Shown here one piece after another: positions 9,131-17,225 of a stretch of DNA of 64,000 bases. Numbering within the stretch: position 1 is the stretch's first letter; each line of letters starts with the position of its first letter. The stretch comes from Trebonia sp050013875 (GTDB lineage: Bacteria > Actinomycetota > Actinomycetes > Streptosporangiales > Streptosporangiaceae). The stretch covers positions 25,020 through 89,019 of the forward strand of contig JBEKEK010000010.1 in the NCBI GenBank assembly GCA_050013875.1, read 5' to 3'. The notes beneath the pieces were generated by a model. That model ran no database searches. It had not been told where the DNA came from and saw nothing but the letters and a program-made list of their open reading frames with translations. A program made the position numbers and the translations under genes.

Positions 9131-9194
9131 TTGACGTACCGAGCAACGCCTAGCTACTCTGAAGACAAAATTTCGGATGCAAAATGCAAAATAA
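9131..9194 (+). promoter_or_regulatory. Sigma70-like promoter with downstream tandem operator
   Basis: TTGACG (9131-9136) and TACTCT (9155-9160) are separated by 18 nt, giving a start near 9167. Just downstream lie two overlapping ATGCAAAAT copies (9177-9185 and 9184-9192). The 11-mer GGATGCAAAAT at 9175-9185 is exactly repeated at 14688-14698. The position suggests repressor control of the enoyl-CoA hydratase/alcohol dehydrogenase operon. Confidence 0.55.
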
Positions 9195-9212
9195 CGGAAC
9201 CAGGGGAACGCG

Positions 9213-9251
9213 ATGAGTTGCCGTCAGGTCCTTGACTCGCATGGCAGTTAA
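9213..9251 (+). CDS. Possible 12-codon leader peptide overlapping the next start
   Basis: ATG 9213 has AGGGGA just upstream, a better ribosome site than that of the hydratase gene. It encodes MSCRQVLDSHGS, and its TAA (9249-9251) overlaps the hydratase ATG at 9241 in another frame. This arrangement could couple translation of the two. The peptide may have no function beyond coupling, and no family is recognised. Confidence 0.4.
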   Translation: MSCRQVLDSHGS

Positions 9252-10119
9252 AGACGAACAGCCGGAAGCGTCTGTCACCCTGGAGACGATCGGGTCACAG
9301 TTCATCCTGACGCTCGATCATCCGCCCACCAGGAACGCACTCAGCAATCAAGTTGCCACGCAGCTCATCGGGGGCCTGCGCGAACTTGAAGCGCGCGCGG
9401 ATCTGCGGGTCGGCATCATCATCGGGGCTGGCGACACCTTCTGCTCGGGGGCTGATCTCAACGACCGGACCGTGCACGCCACCGCTGACGTTCGCGAACA
9501 CGTGCCGCGGCGGCGATCCACCGTGTTTGACCTGGTGGCCCGGTCGAGTAAGCCCATCATCGCGGCCCTGAACGGCCCCGCCGTCGGCGGTGGCGCGAAC
9601 CTCGCGATGGCCTGTGACCTGAGAATCTGTGCCGACGAGGCCTGGATGCAGTGGCCCCAGGCCAAGCTCGGAGTGCTGCCGGGGTCGGGCACGCTGGCCC
9701 GCCTGAGCGCCACCGTCGGGATTGCCCGCGCGCTGGAGTGGACGCTCGGCTGCACCAAGGTGGGAGCCGAGGCCGGCCGCGAGTCAGGACTGTACAACCG
9801 GGTCTGCCCACGCGATGACCTGCGCGCGGCGGCACTCGAAATGGGGACGTTGATCAGCGAGAGCTCGCCGCTCAGCGTCCGCTTCATCAAGGAGTCGCTG
9901 TCCTATCTGGTCCAGTCGCAGGCCAGCACCACCGCTGACGCCGACGAGTACCGCAGCTTCATCCTCTACAACTCACCCGAGCGGAAAGAGGCATCGGAGA
10001 AGTGGCGCCAGAACCAGGCCGACCGGAATCAGGCCGACCGGAATCAGGCCGACCGGAATCAGGCCGACCGGAATCAGGCCGACCGGAATCAGACCGACCG
10101 GAATCAGACCAAGCGCTAA
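9241..10119 (+). CDS. Enoyl-CoA hydratase/isomerase family protein with repeat tail
   Basis: 292 residues from ATG 9241; a TTG at 9232 is also in frame. Crotonase-fold features: GAGDTFCSGADL (oxyanion-hole region), NGPAVGGGANLAMACDLRI, and helix 9-10 segments to about residue 255. The family hydrates or isomerises enoyl-CoA thioesters in the cytoplasm, as in beta-oxidation or ring cleavage. The last 36 residues are unusual: seven copies of a charged pentapeptide (NQADR, then NQTDR and NQTKR) that are not part of the fold. The gene starts behind the promoter at 9131-9160 and is followed 12 nt later by an alcohol dehydrogenase. Confidence 0.88.
   Translation: MAVKDEQPEASVTLETIGSQFILTLDHPPTRNALSNQVATQLIGGLRELEARADLRVGIIIGAGDTFCSGADLNDRTVHATADVREHVPRRRSTVFDLVARSSKPIIAALNGPAVGGGANLAMACDLRICADEAWMQWPQAKLGVLPGSGTLARLSATVGIARALEWTLGCTKVGAEAGRESGLYNRVCPRDDLRAAALEMGTLISESSPLSVRFIKESLSYLVQSQASTTADADEYRSFILYNSPERKEASEKWRQNQADRNQADRNQADRNQADRNQADRNQTDRNQTKR
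10012..10116 (+). repeat. 15-bp in-frame tandem repeat, seven copies
   Basis: Seven 15-bp units run from 10012 to the stop codon. Units 2-5 match AATCAGGCCGACCGG exactly; unit 1 differs at one base, and the last two code NQTDR and NQTKR. The nearly identical DNA indicates recent slippage expansion. Because the unit length is a multiple of three, copy number can change without breaking the frame. Confidence 0.95.
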
Positions 10120-10131
10120 TGGGAGAATCCA

Positions 10132-11247
10132 ATGCCGCGCGCAGTCATCATGACCGCAGCCGACGAACCGCTCCAGGTCGTGTCCCTGGACATCGCACCG
10201 CTCGGTGCTGACCAGGTCCGGCTGGCGATGGCCGCGGCCGGCGTGTGCCACTCGGACCTGCATGTCTACAACGCCGGCGCACCCGGCATCTTCCGGCCGC
10301 TCGTCCTCGGCCACGAGGGAGCGGGCGAGGTCATCGAGGTCGGCGCCAACGTCACCGAGGTCGCCGTCGGGGATCACGTCGTCCTGTCCGGTATCACCCA
10401 GTGCGGCGAGTGCGGCTTCTGCGTGAGCGGCCAGCCGACGTTGTGCGCCGCCTTCCCCACGATGCGCACCGGCGCCCTGCCCGACGGCAGCCGGCCGCTG
10501 TCGCTGGACGGTGAGCCCGTCGGCCAGATGGGCGGGGTGGGGTGCTGGACCGAAGAGGCCGTGGTGCACTGGCGCTCGGCGGTGAAAATCGACCAGGACA
10601 TGCCGCTCGTCCCCGCCGCGCTGCTCGGCTGCGGCGTGATCACCGGCTTCGGTGCGGTCGCGAACGTCGGCCGGGTCCGGGCGGGGGACACCATGGCCGT
10701 CATTGGCTGCGGCGGACTCGGGCTGAGCGCCATCCAGGCCGGCCGGATCGCCGGCGCCGAGCGCATCATCGCGGTCGATGTCAATCCGGGCAAGCTCGCA
10801 CTGGCCGCCCGATCGGGCGCCACCGATGTGGTGAACGCGGCCGATGGCGACCCGGTGGAGCAGGTGCGAGCGCTGACCGGGGGAGCGGGCACGATGTTCG
10901 CCTTCGACTTCGTCGGCGTTCCCGAGACGGCCAGGAACGGCCTGGCGATGACCCGGCCAGGCGGCACCCTCGTGCTGTCCGGTCTTGGCGCCGCGGAGCT
11001 CACCTTCTCCATCAACGAGCTCATCCGCGCCGGCCGGACGATCAAGGGAAATTTCGCCGGTATGGGCACTTTCGGACCCGAGTTCGCCAAGCTCATCAAG
11101 CACTACCAAGACGGCGCCCTGCAGCTCGATGCGCTGGTATCCAAGCAACTCGACCTCAGTGAGGTACAGCTGGCCCTCGACTCGATGAGCGACGGCGCGG
11201 TCGCCCGCTCGGTGCTGGTCATGGCGGGCCCGAGGGGGACGGTCTGA
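10132..11247 (+). CDS. Zinc-dependent alcohol dehydrogenase (MDR superfamily)
   Basis: 371 residues from ATG 10132 with GGGAG at 10121-10125. Seen: catalytic zinc ligands in GVCHSD and GHEGAG, the structural zinc cysteines CGECGFCVSGQPTLC, and the nucleotide motif IGCGGLGLSAIQAG. This is the class III-like/Zn-ADH pattern used for NAD-dependent or NDMA-type oxidation of alcohols to aldehydes. The stop overlaps the next ATG by one base, so it is translationally coupled to the cupin gene. It probably oxidises an alcohol released by the esterase half of the BVMO fusion, ahead of the aldehyde dehydrogenase at 14961 (inference). Confidence 0.92.
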   Translation: MPRAVIMTAADEPLQVVSLDIAPLGADQVRLAMAAAGVCHSDLHVYNAGAPGIFRPLVLGHEGAGEVIEVGANVTEVAVGDHVVLSGITQCGECGFCVSGQPTLCAAFPTMRTGALPDGSRPLSLDGEPVGQMGGVGCWTEEAVVHWRSAVKIDQDMPLVPAALLGCGVITGFGAVANVGRVRAGDTMAVIGCGGLGLSAIQAGRIAGAERIIAVDVNPGKLALAARSGATDVVNAADGDPVEQVRALTGGAGTMFAFDFVGVPETARNGLAMTRPGGTLVLSGLGAAELTFSINELIRAGRTIKGNFAGMGTFGPEFAKLIKHYQDGALQLDALVSKQLDLSEVQLALDSMSDGAVARSVLVMAGPRGTV

Positions 11248-11657
11248 TGCCCAAGACGTCGGCGTCCATCGCCGAAGACATCAGAACCGGGGTCGCGGGC
11301 GGGTACCGGGCCACCTTGGCCGAGTACTTCGTCTCGGTTGAGAAGCACGCGGTCGACTTCGATCTGTCCCCCATGTTCAGGGGGCTGCCCGGCGACAGCT
11401 GCATCTGCGAGCACTGGGGCTATGTCCTGGCCGGGACGATCACCTACCGGCGGCCGGACGGCGACGAGACCTTCGCCGCGGGCGAGGTGTTCTACGTCGC
11501 GCCCGGCCACACCCACGTGCTGACCAAGGGCGGTGAGATGGTCGAGTTCAGCCGGGCGGCCGACCACCGGCAGGTGCACGACATGTTCGCGCGCAACATG
11601 GAACTCGCCGGCGAGGACGTGGGCAGCGGCACCAGCAGCTGGGTACCGCGGACGTAG
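11247..11657 (+). CDS. Small cupin-domain protein
   Basis: 136 residues, start overlapping the alcohol dehydrogenase stop. A single cupin barrel is suggested by CEHWGYVLAGTITYRRPDGDETFAAGEVFYVAPGH read in parts: the first motif has a His but lacks the usual HxH pair, and the second has PGHTH. Metal binding may therefore be incomplete. Such small cupins act as isomerases, dioxygenase relatives or ligand sensors; no specific reaction can be named. It sits between two oxidoreductases of the same operon. Confidence 0.75.
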   Translation: MPKTSASIAEDIRTGVAGGYRATLAEYFVSVEKHAVDFDLSPMFRGLPGDSCICEHWGYVLAGTITYRRPDGDETFAAGEVFYVAPGHTHVLTKGGEMVEFSRAADHRQVHDMFARNMELAGEDVGSGTSSWVPRT

Positions 11658-11665
11658 GCCACGAG

Positions 11666-12799
11666 GTGAGACAGCCCGCAGCCGGGGCCGCGGCGCTCGG
11701 CGCGGTCGTTGTCGGCACCACCTACGGCGTCATCACCCACGCGCGGGCGCTGCGGCTGGCCGGCCTCGACGTCATCGGCCTGGTCGGCCGCGACCCGGCC
11801 AAGACCAGTGCGCGCGCCAAGCAGATGGGGATCCCAAACCCGCTGACCGACCTGGCGGCGGCGTTGGCGCTGCCCGGCGTGTCCGTCGTGGTGGTGGCGA
11901 CACCGCCGCATACGCACGCGGAGATCACGCTGGCCGCGATCGCGGCCGGGAAGCACGTGATGTGCGAGAAGCCCTTCGCCCTTAACCTCGCCGAGGCCAG
12001 AAACATGCTGTCGGCCGCCGAGCGGGCGGGAGTCGTGCACCTGCTCGGCACGGAGTACCGGTTCAGCGCCACGCAGGTCGCCGTGCGGCGAGTGGTCAGT
12101 TCTGGCGTCATCGGCCAGCCGCGGCTGGCGAACCTGGTGCGCTATCTGCCGTCCCTGGTCAACCCGGATACCGCACTGCCCGGGTGGTGGGAGTCAGCCG
12201 ACAGCGGCGGCGGATGGCTCGGCGCGGCCGGTTCACACCTGATCGACCAGGTCAGGTCCACGCTGGGCGAGTTCGCGGCCCTCAGCGCCTCGCTTGACCG
12301 GCTGTCAGCCAGGCCCTCGATGACCGCGGACGACACCTACTCCATTCACTTCCGGCTGGCCAGCGGATGCTCGGGCGTTCTGCAGGGATCCTGCGCGGTC
12401 ACCGGCCCGGTCACTTCGTTGACGAAGATCTCCGGGACCGTCGGCTCGGTCTGGGTCGAGCCGGCCGGCCGAGGCCGCGCAGAGAGCGTCTGGATCGACA
12501 CCGGATCAGGTCCCAGGCAGGTGGACGATCCGCCGGATCAGCCGAGCGTCCAGCCCGACCCGCCACCGCGGTACCTGCTGCCGGCCTACGCAGTGGAGAC
12601 CGGCTGGCATACCAAGGGTGGTGATCTCGCGCCGTTCACGCGCTTGTACCAGCGGCTGCGCGCGCGGGTGGCCGGCCAGGACGTGCCCGACGACCCGCCG
12701 GCGGCAACCTTCCGCGACGGGGTGGCCGTGCAGGCAGTGCTTGACGCGGCGCGTCAGTCCGCGGGCGGCGCCGGCTGGGTCGAAGTCGGGGCTGCGTGA
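11666..12799 (+). CDS. Gfo/Idh/MocA-family oxidoreductase
   Basis: 377 residues from GTG 11666, eight bases after the cupin stop, with only a weak ribosome site. The N-terminal Rossmann domain includes VVVATPPHTHAEI and the family's EKP motif (MCEKPFAL); the opening glycine loop is atypical (VVVGTTYGV instead of GxGxxG). The C-terminal alpha/beta domain carries GGGWLGAAGSHLIDQ, where the His of the usual GGG..D.G.H pattern is kept. Family members oxidise or reduce sugars, inositols, or diaryl and terpenoid-like substrates with NAD(P). It overlaps the decayed SDR by 4 nt, so this was a continuous operon. Confidence 0.85.
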   Translation: MRQPAAGAAALGAVVVGTTYGVITHARALRLAGLDVIGLVGRDPAKTSARAKQMGIPNPLTDLAAALALPGVSVVVVATPPHTHAEITLAAIAAGKHVMCEKPFALNLAEARNMLSAAERAGVVHLLGTEYRFSATQVAVRRVVSSGVIGQPRLANLVRYLPSLVNPDTALPGWWESADSGGGWLGAAGSHLIDQVRSTLGEFAALSASLDRLSARPSMTADDTYSIHFRLASGCSGVLQGSCAVTGPVTSLTKISGTVGSVWVEPAGRGRAESVWIDTGSGPRQVDDPPDQPSVQPDPPPRYLLPAYAVETGWHTKGGDLAPFTRLYQRLRARVAGQDVPDDPPAATFRDGVAVQAVLDAARQSAGGAGWVEVGAA

Positions 12800-13245
12800 A
12801 ACGCCTGACCGGGCGGGTCGCGATCGTGACCGGGGCCGCGCGCGGCATCGGCGCCGCCACCGCCAGTCGCCTCGCGTCCGAGGGTGCGACGGTGGTGGTG
12901 ACCGACATTGACGACCCGGCCGGCGTCGAGACGGCCGATGCCCTGGTCATGGCGGGCTATCTCGCCGTCTTCCGGCACCTCGACGTCTCATCAGAGTCGG
13001 ACTGGCACGCCGCGGTCAATGAAACGGTGGACCGGCAGGGCGGCCTCGACATCCTCGTCAACAATGCGGGCATTCACGGCGAACCCACGTCCATCGAAGA
13101 CACCAGCGTCGCTGAGTAAGAACGCAGGATCGCCACCCTCCAGACGGGTGTCTTCCTCGGCATGAAGGCAGCGGCTCCCAGCGATGACGCGGTCTTCGTC
13201 ACCGGCTCCGAGCTGTATATCGATGGCGGTTACACGGCCCGCTAG
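12796..13245 (+). pseudogene. Short-chain dehydrogenase pseudogene (nonsense codon plus internal deletion)
   Basis: GTG 12796 overlaps the upstream stop. The first 107 codons look normal: TGAARGIGAA glycine motif, then DILVNNAGIHGE. A TAA at 13117-13119 interrupts the frame. The same frame continues as TLQTGVFLGMKAAAP and then jumps to SDDAVFVTGSELYIDGGYTA, the normal C-terminus, stopping at 13243-13245. The catalytic Ser and Tyr-x3-Lys region, about 110-120 residues, is missing. An in-frame deletion and a stop codon together make an inactive gene. The intact mycofactocin-type SDR at 5506 may have made it redundant. Confidence 0.88.
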
Positions 13246-13246
13246 C

Positions 13247-13277
13247 CGGGCGGACGGGTCGATGACCCGCCCGCCCG
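13247..13277. terminator. Hairpin between convergent genes
   Basis: Arms 13247-13260 and 13264-13277 pair over 14 positions with one mismatch around the loop GAT. It lies between the SDR pseudogene and the convergent binding-protein gene and could stop transcription both ways. There is no U-tract, as is common in high-GC actinobacteria. Confidence 0.6.
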
Positions 13278-13287
13278 AGCGAGGACG

Positions 13288-14556
13288 TTACTTCGCGCAG
13301 GTGGTGTTGCCGCCGTTGGTCATCTGGGCGGTGCCATTGACCATGCTCGCCGTGAACCAGCAGTCGATTGAGGTCGGCTTGCCCGGGGTGAAGGTGAGCG
13401 GCGGCGCCATGCCGCCGAGGGTCTCGCCCTTCATGGAGTCAAGGCCTTTGACGATCAGCGCCGGGGTTGCCGACGTGCTCGCGGTCAGGCCGCCGTCCTT
13501 CAGCGCCGCCTCAAGCAGCAGGCCCTCGGCCCACCCGGACGCGCTCAGCTCGGTCCACGCGGTCTGGTCCTCCAGGCCAGGGAAGTACTTCTGGATCGCC
13601 GTGTTCATCGCCTGGACGCCGGGGTTGGCCGTGTCGATGGATGGCCGGTTCGCGAACGGGCCCGCCAGGTAGGTCTTAAGGCCCGTGCTCGACTGCGCGA
13701 TGTGGAAGCTGATCGCGCCGCCCTCCATGACGTACTTCGGGTTGTAGCCCTGCCGCGCGCAGTCAGTTGCGATCACCTGGGCCGCGGCCGGCGCGTAGAG
13801 CAGGAACAGCGCCCCCGCGCCCGCCTGCTTGGCGGCCAGGCATTGCGCCGTGTAGTTGGGCTCGACGCTGGTCGCCTGCGCGTCGTAGGACACCGGCAAG
13901 CCATCCGCCTGGGCCTCTGACTTGATCGACGCCGCGCTCGAGATGCAGGTCGGCGCCTCGGTGCAGTAGAGAATCCCCAGGCTCTTGGCGCCGGTGGCCT
14001 TGGATGTGCTGGCCGACGACTCGGAGACCGAATCCTGGGTCTGACCCTGCGGGTAGAAGTCCGCGTAGGTGTTGAACGCGGGTCCGTTGATGTTCCCGCC
14101 GACCACCGGAATGCCGGACTTGCCAATGGTCGAGGCCCACGCCGCGTCGACGAACGACCAGTCAAGGATCGCCGCCACGTGGTCGGAGACCAGCGCCTGG
14201 ACGGCGGTGACGGACGTGGCCGGGTTGCCGTTGTCGTTCTGCTGAATGATGTTGATCTTGTGCCCGTTGACGCCGCCCGCCGCGTTGATCGCGTCGATGC
14301 TGGCCTTCGCCCCGTCCGACTCGTTGGTGGCCGTGCTGCCGAAGACCGCGTTGTTGCAACTGCAGATGAGGCCGACGTTGATCGGCGCGCCGGCCGCCGC
14401 GTTGCCCCCCGACGATGCCGACGATGAGGCCCCCGACGACGGGCTGCTGCCGACGGTGCTGCTGGTGCCGACAGTGCTGCTGCTGCTACTGCAGGCACTC
14501 ACGGCCGCGACCATCAGCGCCGCGGCCAGCACGAGCCATACCTTCCATCCAGACAC
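13288..14556 (-). CDS. ABC transporter substrate-binding lipoprotein (LivK-like)
   Basis: 422 residues on the minus strand. The N-terminus is a lipoprotein signal ending VSAC (Cys22), followed by a Ser/Thr/Gly-rich tether. The mature part begins INVGLICSCNN and has the type I periplasmic-binding layout with INAAGGVNGHKI, typical of LivK/amide-binding proteins. It would sit on the outer face of the membrane and hand substrate to a Liv permease, most likely the fused transporter at the left edge, which has no other binding protein in view; that gene lies on the other strand. An AT-rich candidate operator is 115-140 nt upstream. Confidence 0.9.
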   Translation of the reverse strand: MSGWKVWLVLAAALMVAAVSACSSSSSTVGTSSTVGSSPSSGASSSASSGGNAAAGAPINVGLICSCNNAVFGSTATNESDGAKASIDAINAAGGVNGHKINIIQQNDNGNPATSVTAVQALVSDHVAAILDWSFVDAAWASTIGKSGIPVVGGNINGPAFNTYADFYPQGQTQDSVSESSASTSKATGAKSLGILYCTEAPTCISSAASIKSEAQADGLPVSYDAQATSVEPNYTAQCLAAKQAGAGALFLLYAPAAAQVIATDCARQGYNPKYVMEGGAISFHIAQSSTGLKTYLAGPFANRPSIDTANPGVQAMNTAIQKYFPGLEDQTAWTELSASGWAEGLLLEAALKDGGLTASTSATPALIVKGLDSMKGETLGGMAPPLTFTPGKPTSIDCWFTASMVNGTAQMTNGGNTTCAK

Positions 14557-14960
14557 GTTGCTCCTCTCCCGCCACTGCAGTTCTTCGCCTCGGCACGGGC
14601 TGGACGGCGAGGTCCCCAGGTGGCCATTGCCAGGTACTAGGCGGTGCCGTTGCCATCGCCCGACTGTATGTAAAATCCAAGATTAAAGGATGCAAAATAC
14701 TGTAACGATTTTGTAACAGAGCCGACTTTTCCGGGGTGTATGGGCTGTTCAGGCCGGATGCCGACACGCCGAGGCTGCGCGCCTTGATGCCCGGGATCCT
14801 GCCTGCCCTCACCCTGCGCTCCGCCGGGCGGCCGTTGTCCGTGCCGGCTGCCCTTACCTGCGGATCATAAATCCAGAATCCAAAATTCACAACGCATGTT
14901 AAGATCCGAGTCAGGACGGTGAACGACCCGGGAGCCGTCAGTGCAGCCGGAGGAGTAACG
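14557..14960. promoter_or_regulatory. Divergent promoter region with shared AT-rich elements
   Basis: This 404-nt gap separates the binding-protein gene (minus) from the aldehyde dehydrogenase (plus). AAAATCC (14672-14678) and GGATGCAAAAT (14688-14698) form a spaced pair on the side of the binding-protein gene. AATCCAGAATCCAAAATTC (14870-14888) lies on the dehydrogenase side. The first 11-mer equals that at 9175-9185. The sites are probably bound by the same regulator, not identified. No gene is seen here. Confidence 0.5.
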
Positions 14961-16418
14961 ATGTCCACGCTCGAGTTGGCGCGCCCGCGGATGCTGATCG
15001 GCGGCGACTGGTCGAATGCTCTCGACGGGCGGGAGTACGCCACCGTCAACCCGGCAACCGAAGAGCAGCTCGCGCTGTCGCCGCACGCCAGTAAGGAAGA
15101 CATGCGGCGGGCGATCGACGCCGCGCGCAAGGCCTTCGATGAGGGCCCCTGGCCGCGGATGCCGCTCGCGGAGCGATCCCGGATCATCCGCCAGATCGCG
15201 GACGCGATGGCCGCGAACAACGACGCGCTCTCGGCCGTCGTGATCGCTGAGACCGGGATCGCCGGCCGCCTGGGCAGTCAGGCGCTGGCGATCGAGATGA
15301 TGTACGACTACGCCGACCACGCCCGGACCTTCTCCTTCGACGAGACAATCGCACCGCGCGAGATCAACGGCCGGCTGACCTCCAGTCAGGTCATGCGGCA
15401 GCCGGCCGGCGTGTGCGGGCTGCTGCCCACGTGGAACCTGCCGATCGCGATCGCGGTGCGTAAGCTTGGGCCCGCGCTCGCCTCGGGCTGCACGATGGTG
15501 ATGAAGGCGCCACCGCAGACCCCGCTGGCCCTGCTGAAGCTGGCCGAGATCATCGCCCGGACCGACCTGCCGCCCGGCGTTTTCAACCTGGTGACCGGGG
15601 ACGGCATCGAGGCGTCGGAAGAGCTCGTCACGAGCGGCAAGGTTGATCTGATCAGCTTCACCGGTGGACCGGAAAGCGGCCGCCGGATCATGGCCGCCGC
15701 GTCAGGGACTCTGAAGCGGGTCACCCTCGAGCTTGGCGGGAAGTCGGCCAACATCATCCTCGACGGCGTCGATATCGACCAGGTCGCCACCATGGAAGCG
15801 ATCCAGGGCTGTCTCAACGCGGGGCAGACCTGCTCGATGCTCTCACGGGTTCTGGTACCCCGCGCGATGGCGGACGCGCTGGTGGCGAAGATGTCCGACA
15901 CGGTGCGCCAGCTGAAGATCGGTGACCCGACCGACCCGGCCGTGACCGTCGGCCCGCTGATCCGCGAGGAACGGCGCAAGGTGGTCGAGTCCTACGTAGC
16001 CTCCGGCGTCGCCGAGGGCGCCACGCTGGTCGTGGGCGGCAGCAGGCCGTCGGGCCTGGACCGGGGCTACTTCTTCGAACCGACGATCTTCACCGACGTC
16101 AGGAACGACATGAAGATCGCCCAGGAGGAGATCTTCGGCCCGGTCCTCTCGGTGATCCCGTATGACAACGTGCAAGAGGCGATTCGCCTGGCCAACGACA
16201 GCCCGTTCGGGTTGCAGGCCAACGTCGCCTGCGCCCAGGTTAAGGACGGCCTGGAAGTCGCCCGGCAGATCCGCTGCGGTGCCGTCAGCATCAACGGCGC
16301 GATGGACGGCACGTACGCACCGCGAGGTGGCTTCAAGCTCAGTGGCCTCGGCCGCGAGTGCGGCAAGTGGGCGCTTGACGACTACCTCGAGTACCAGACC
16401 CTGACCTGGTCCAGCTGA
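14961..16418 (+). CDS. NAD(P)-dependent aldehyde dehydrogenase
   Basis: 485 residues. ATG 14961 is chosen because GGAGGAG lies 5-6 nt upstream; an in-frame GTG at 14919 lacks such a site. Seen: TWNLP (oxyanion Asn), LELGGKSANI with the general-base Glu, and NAGQTCSM with the catalytic Cys. Length and motifs are those of the soluble ALDH superfamily, which oxidises aldehydes to acids. It probably completes alcohol-to-acid oxidation for the products of the BVMO/esterase and alcohol dehydrogenase. An AhpD-like gene follows about 20 nt later. Confidence 0.93.
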   Translation: MSTLELARPRMLIGGDWSNALDGREYATVNPATEEQLALSPHASKEDMRRAIDAARKAFDEGPWPRMPLAERSRIIRQIADAMAANNDALSAVVIAETGIAGRLGSQALAIEMMYDYADHARTFSFDETIAPREINGRLTSSQVMRQPAGVCGLLPTWNLPIAIAVRKLGPALASGCTMVMKAPPQTPLALLKLAEIIARTDLPPGVFNLVTGDGIEASEELVTSGKVDLISFTGGPESGRRIMAAASGTLKRVTLELGGKSANIILDGVDIDQVATMEAIQGCLNAGQTCSMLSRVLVPRAMADALVAKMSDTVRQLKIGDPTDPAVTVGPLIREERRKVVESYVASGVAEGATLVVGGSRPSGLDRGYFFEPTIFTDVRNDMKIAQEEIFGPVLSVIPYDNVQEAIRLANDSPFGLQANVACAQVKDGLEVARQIRCGAVSINGAMDGTYAPRGGFKLSGLGRECGKWALDDYLEYQTLTWSS

Positions 16419-16437
16419 AGGGAAGGTGGGCGGACCA

Positions 16438-16956
16438 ATGGGCCGACTTGGAACCCCCAATCCGGCGGTCGCCGGAAAGCAGCTCGAGTTCATGCAGGCC
16501 CTCGCCACCGAAAGCTCGGTGTCGCCGCGGCTGCGAGAGCTCCTGCGGCTTCGCATCGCGTTCCACAACCAATGCCGCAGCTGCATGGCCCTGCGCTATG
16601 AAGAGGCGATCGCTGACGGGGTCACCGAAGACCTTGTCTGCTCGCTGGAGAAGCCCCAGGAAGCCGACGACCTCACCGACGGCGAACGGGCCGCCCTGCG
16701 GTTCGCCGACCTGTTCGCGAACAATCATCTGGCGATCGATGACCCGCTGCTTGAGCGGCTGGGGGCGTGCTTCACCGACCGCCAGGTGTTCGAGATCGGC
16801 ATGTGCTGCGCGGCCTTCGTCGGATTCGGCCGGTTCGCCGCGGTCAACCGCATCACCGACGACCTGCCGGAGGAGTTCCGCCGCGAGTCGGAAGAGCCAC
16901 TGACCCCCTGGGGCGCGACCGAGGTCCTGGTACGTCGCTTTAACCCCTCGGCCTAG
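16438..16956 (+). CDS. Carboxymuconolactone decarboxylase/AhpD-like protein
   Basis: 172 residues from ATG 16438; GTG 16426 is also in frame but overlaps the purine-rich ribosome site. The helical core has the AhpD-type redox motif C-R-S-C in HNQCRSCMALRYEEA, followed by the expected helix. CxxC-bearing members act as peroxidase partners or thiol reductases rather than true decarboxylases. It is co-directional with the aldehyde dehydrogenase and may protect it or use a related substrate. Exact role unknown. Confidence 0.85.
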   Translation: MGRLGTPNPAVAGKQLEFMQALATESSVSPRLRELLRLRIAFHNQCRSCMALRYEEAIADGVTEDLVCSLEKPQEADDLTDGERAALRFADLFANNHLAIDDPLLERLGACFTDRQVFEIGMCCAAFVGFGRFAAVNRITDDLPEEFRRESEEPLTPWGATEVLVRRFNPSA

Positions 16957-17225
16957 GCGTCGCGGTCCGCTACCGGGGGCACCACGCGTGCGTTCGGAAA
17001 AATCAAAATCTCTTACCCTGAACGTGCGGTGCTAATTTTCGCGGCCAAATTGCCCTAGTTTCCCCCGTCACCAGAGACTGTGCCCCTACCTGCTATTGCA
17101 GCCGTTCGCGGTCGCCGCGGATCACCCGCCAGGGATGAGATGACCTGCCGCGGAGCGCTGGCCGGGCGCGGGTCACGGCCTGCATTGATTCGAGGCAGCG
17201 CCGCCGAGCAGGGATAATCGCAGGT

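Noticed and set aside
10012..10116. Tandem repeat considered as a CRISPR array
   Set aside because: Units are adjacent with no spacers, are in frame, and end at the stop codon; it is a coding minisatellite.
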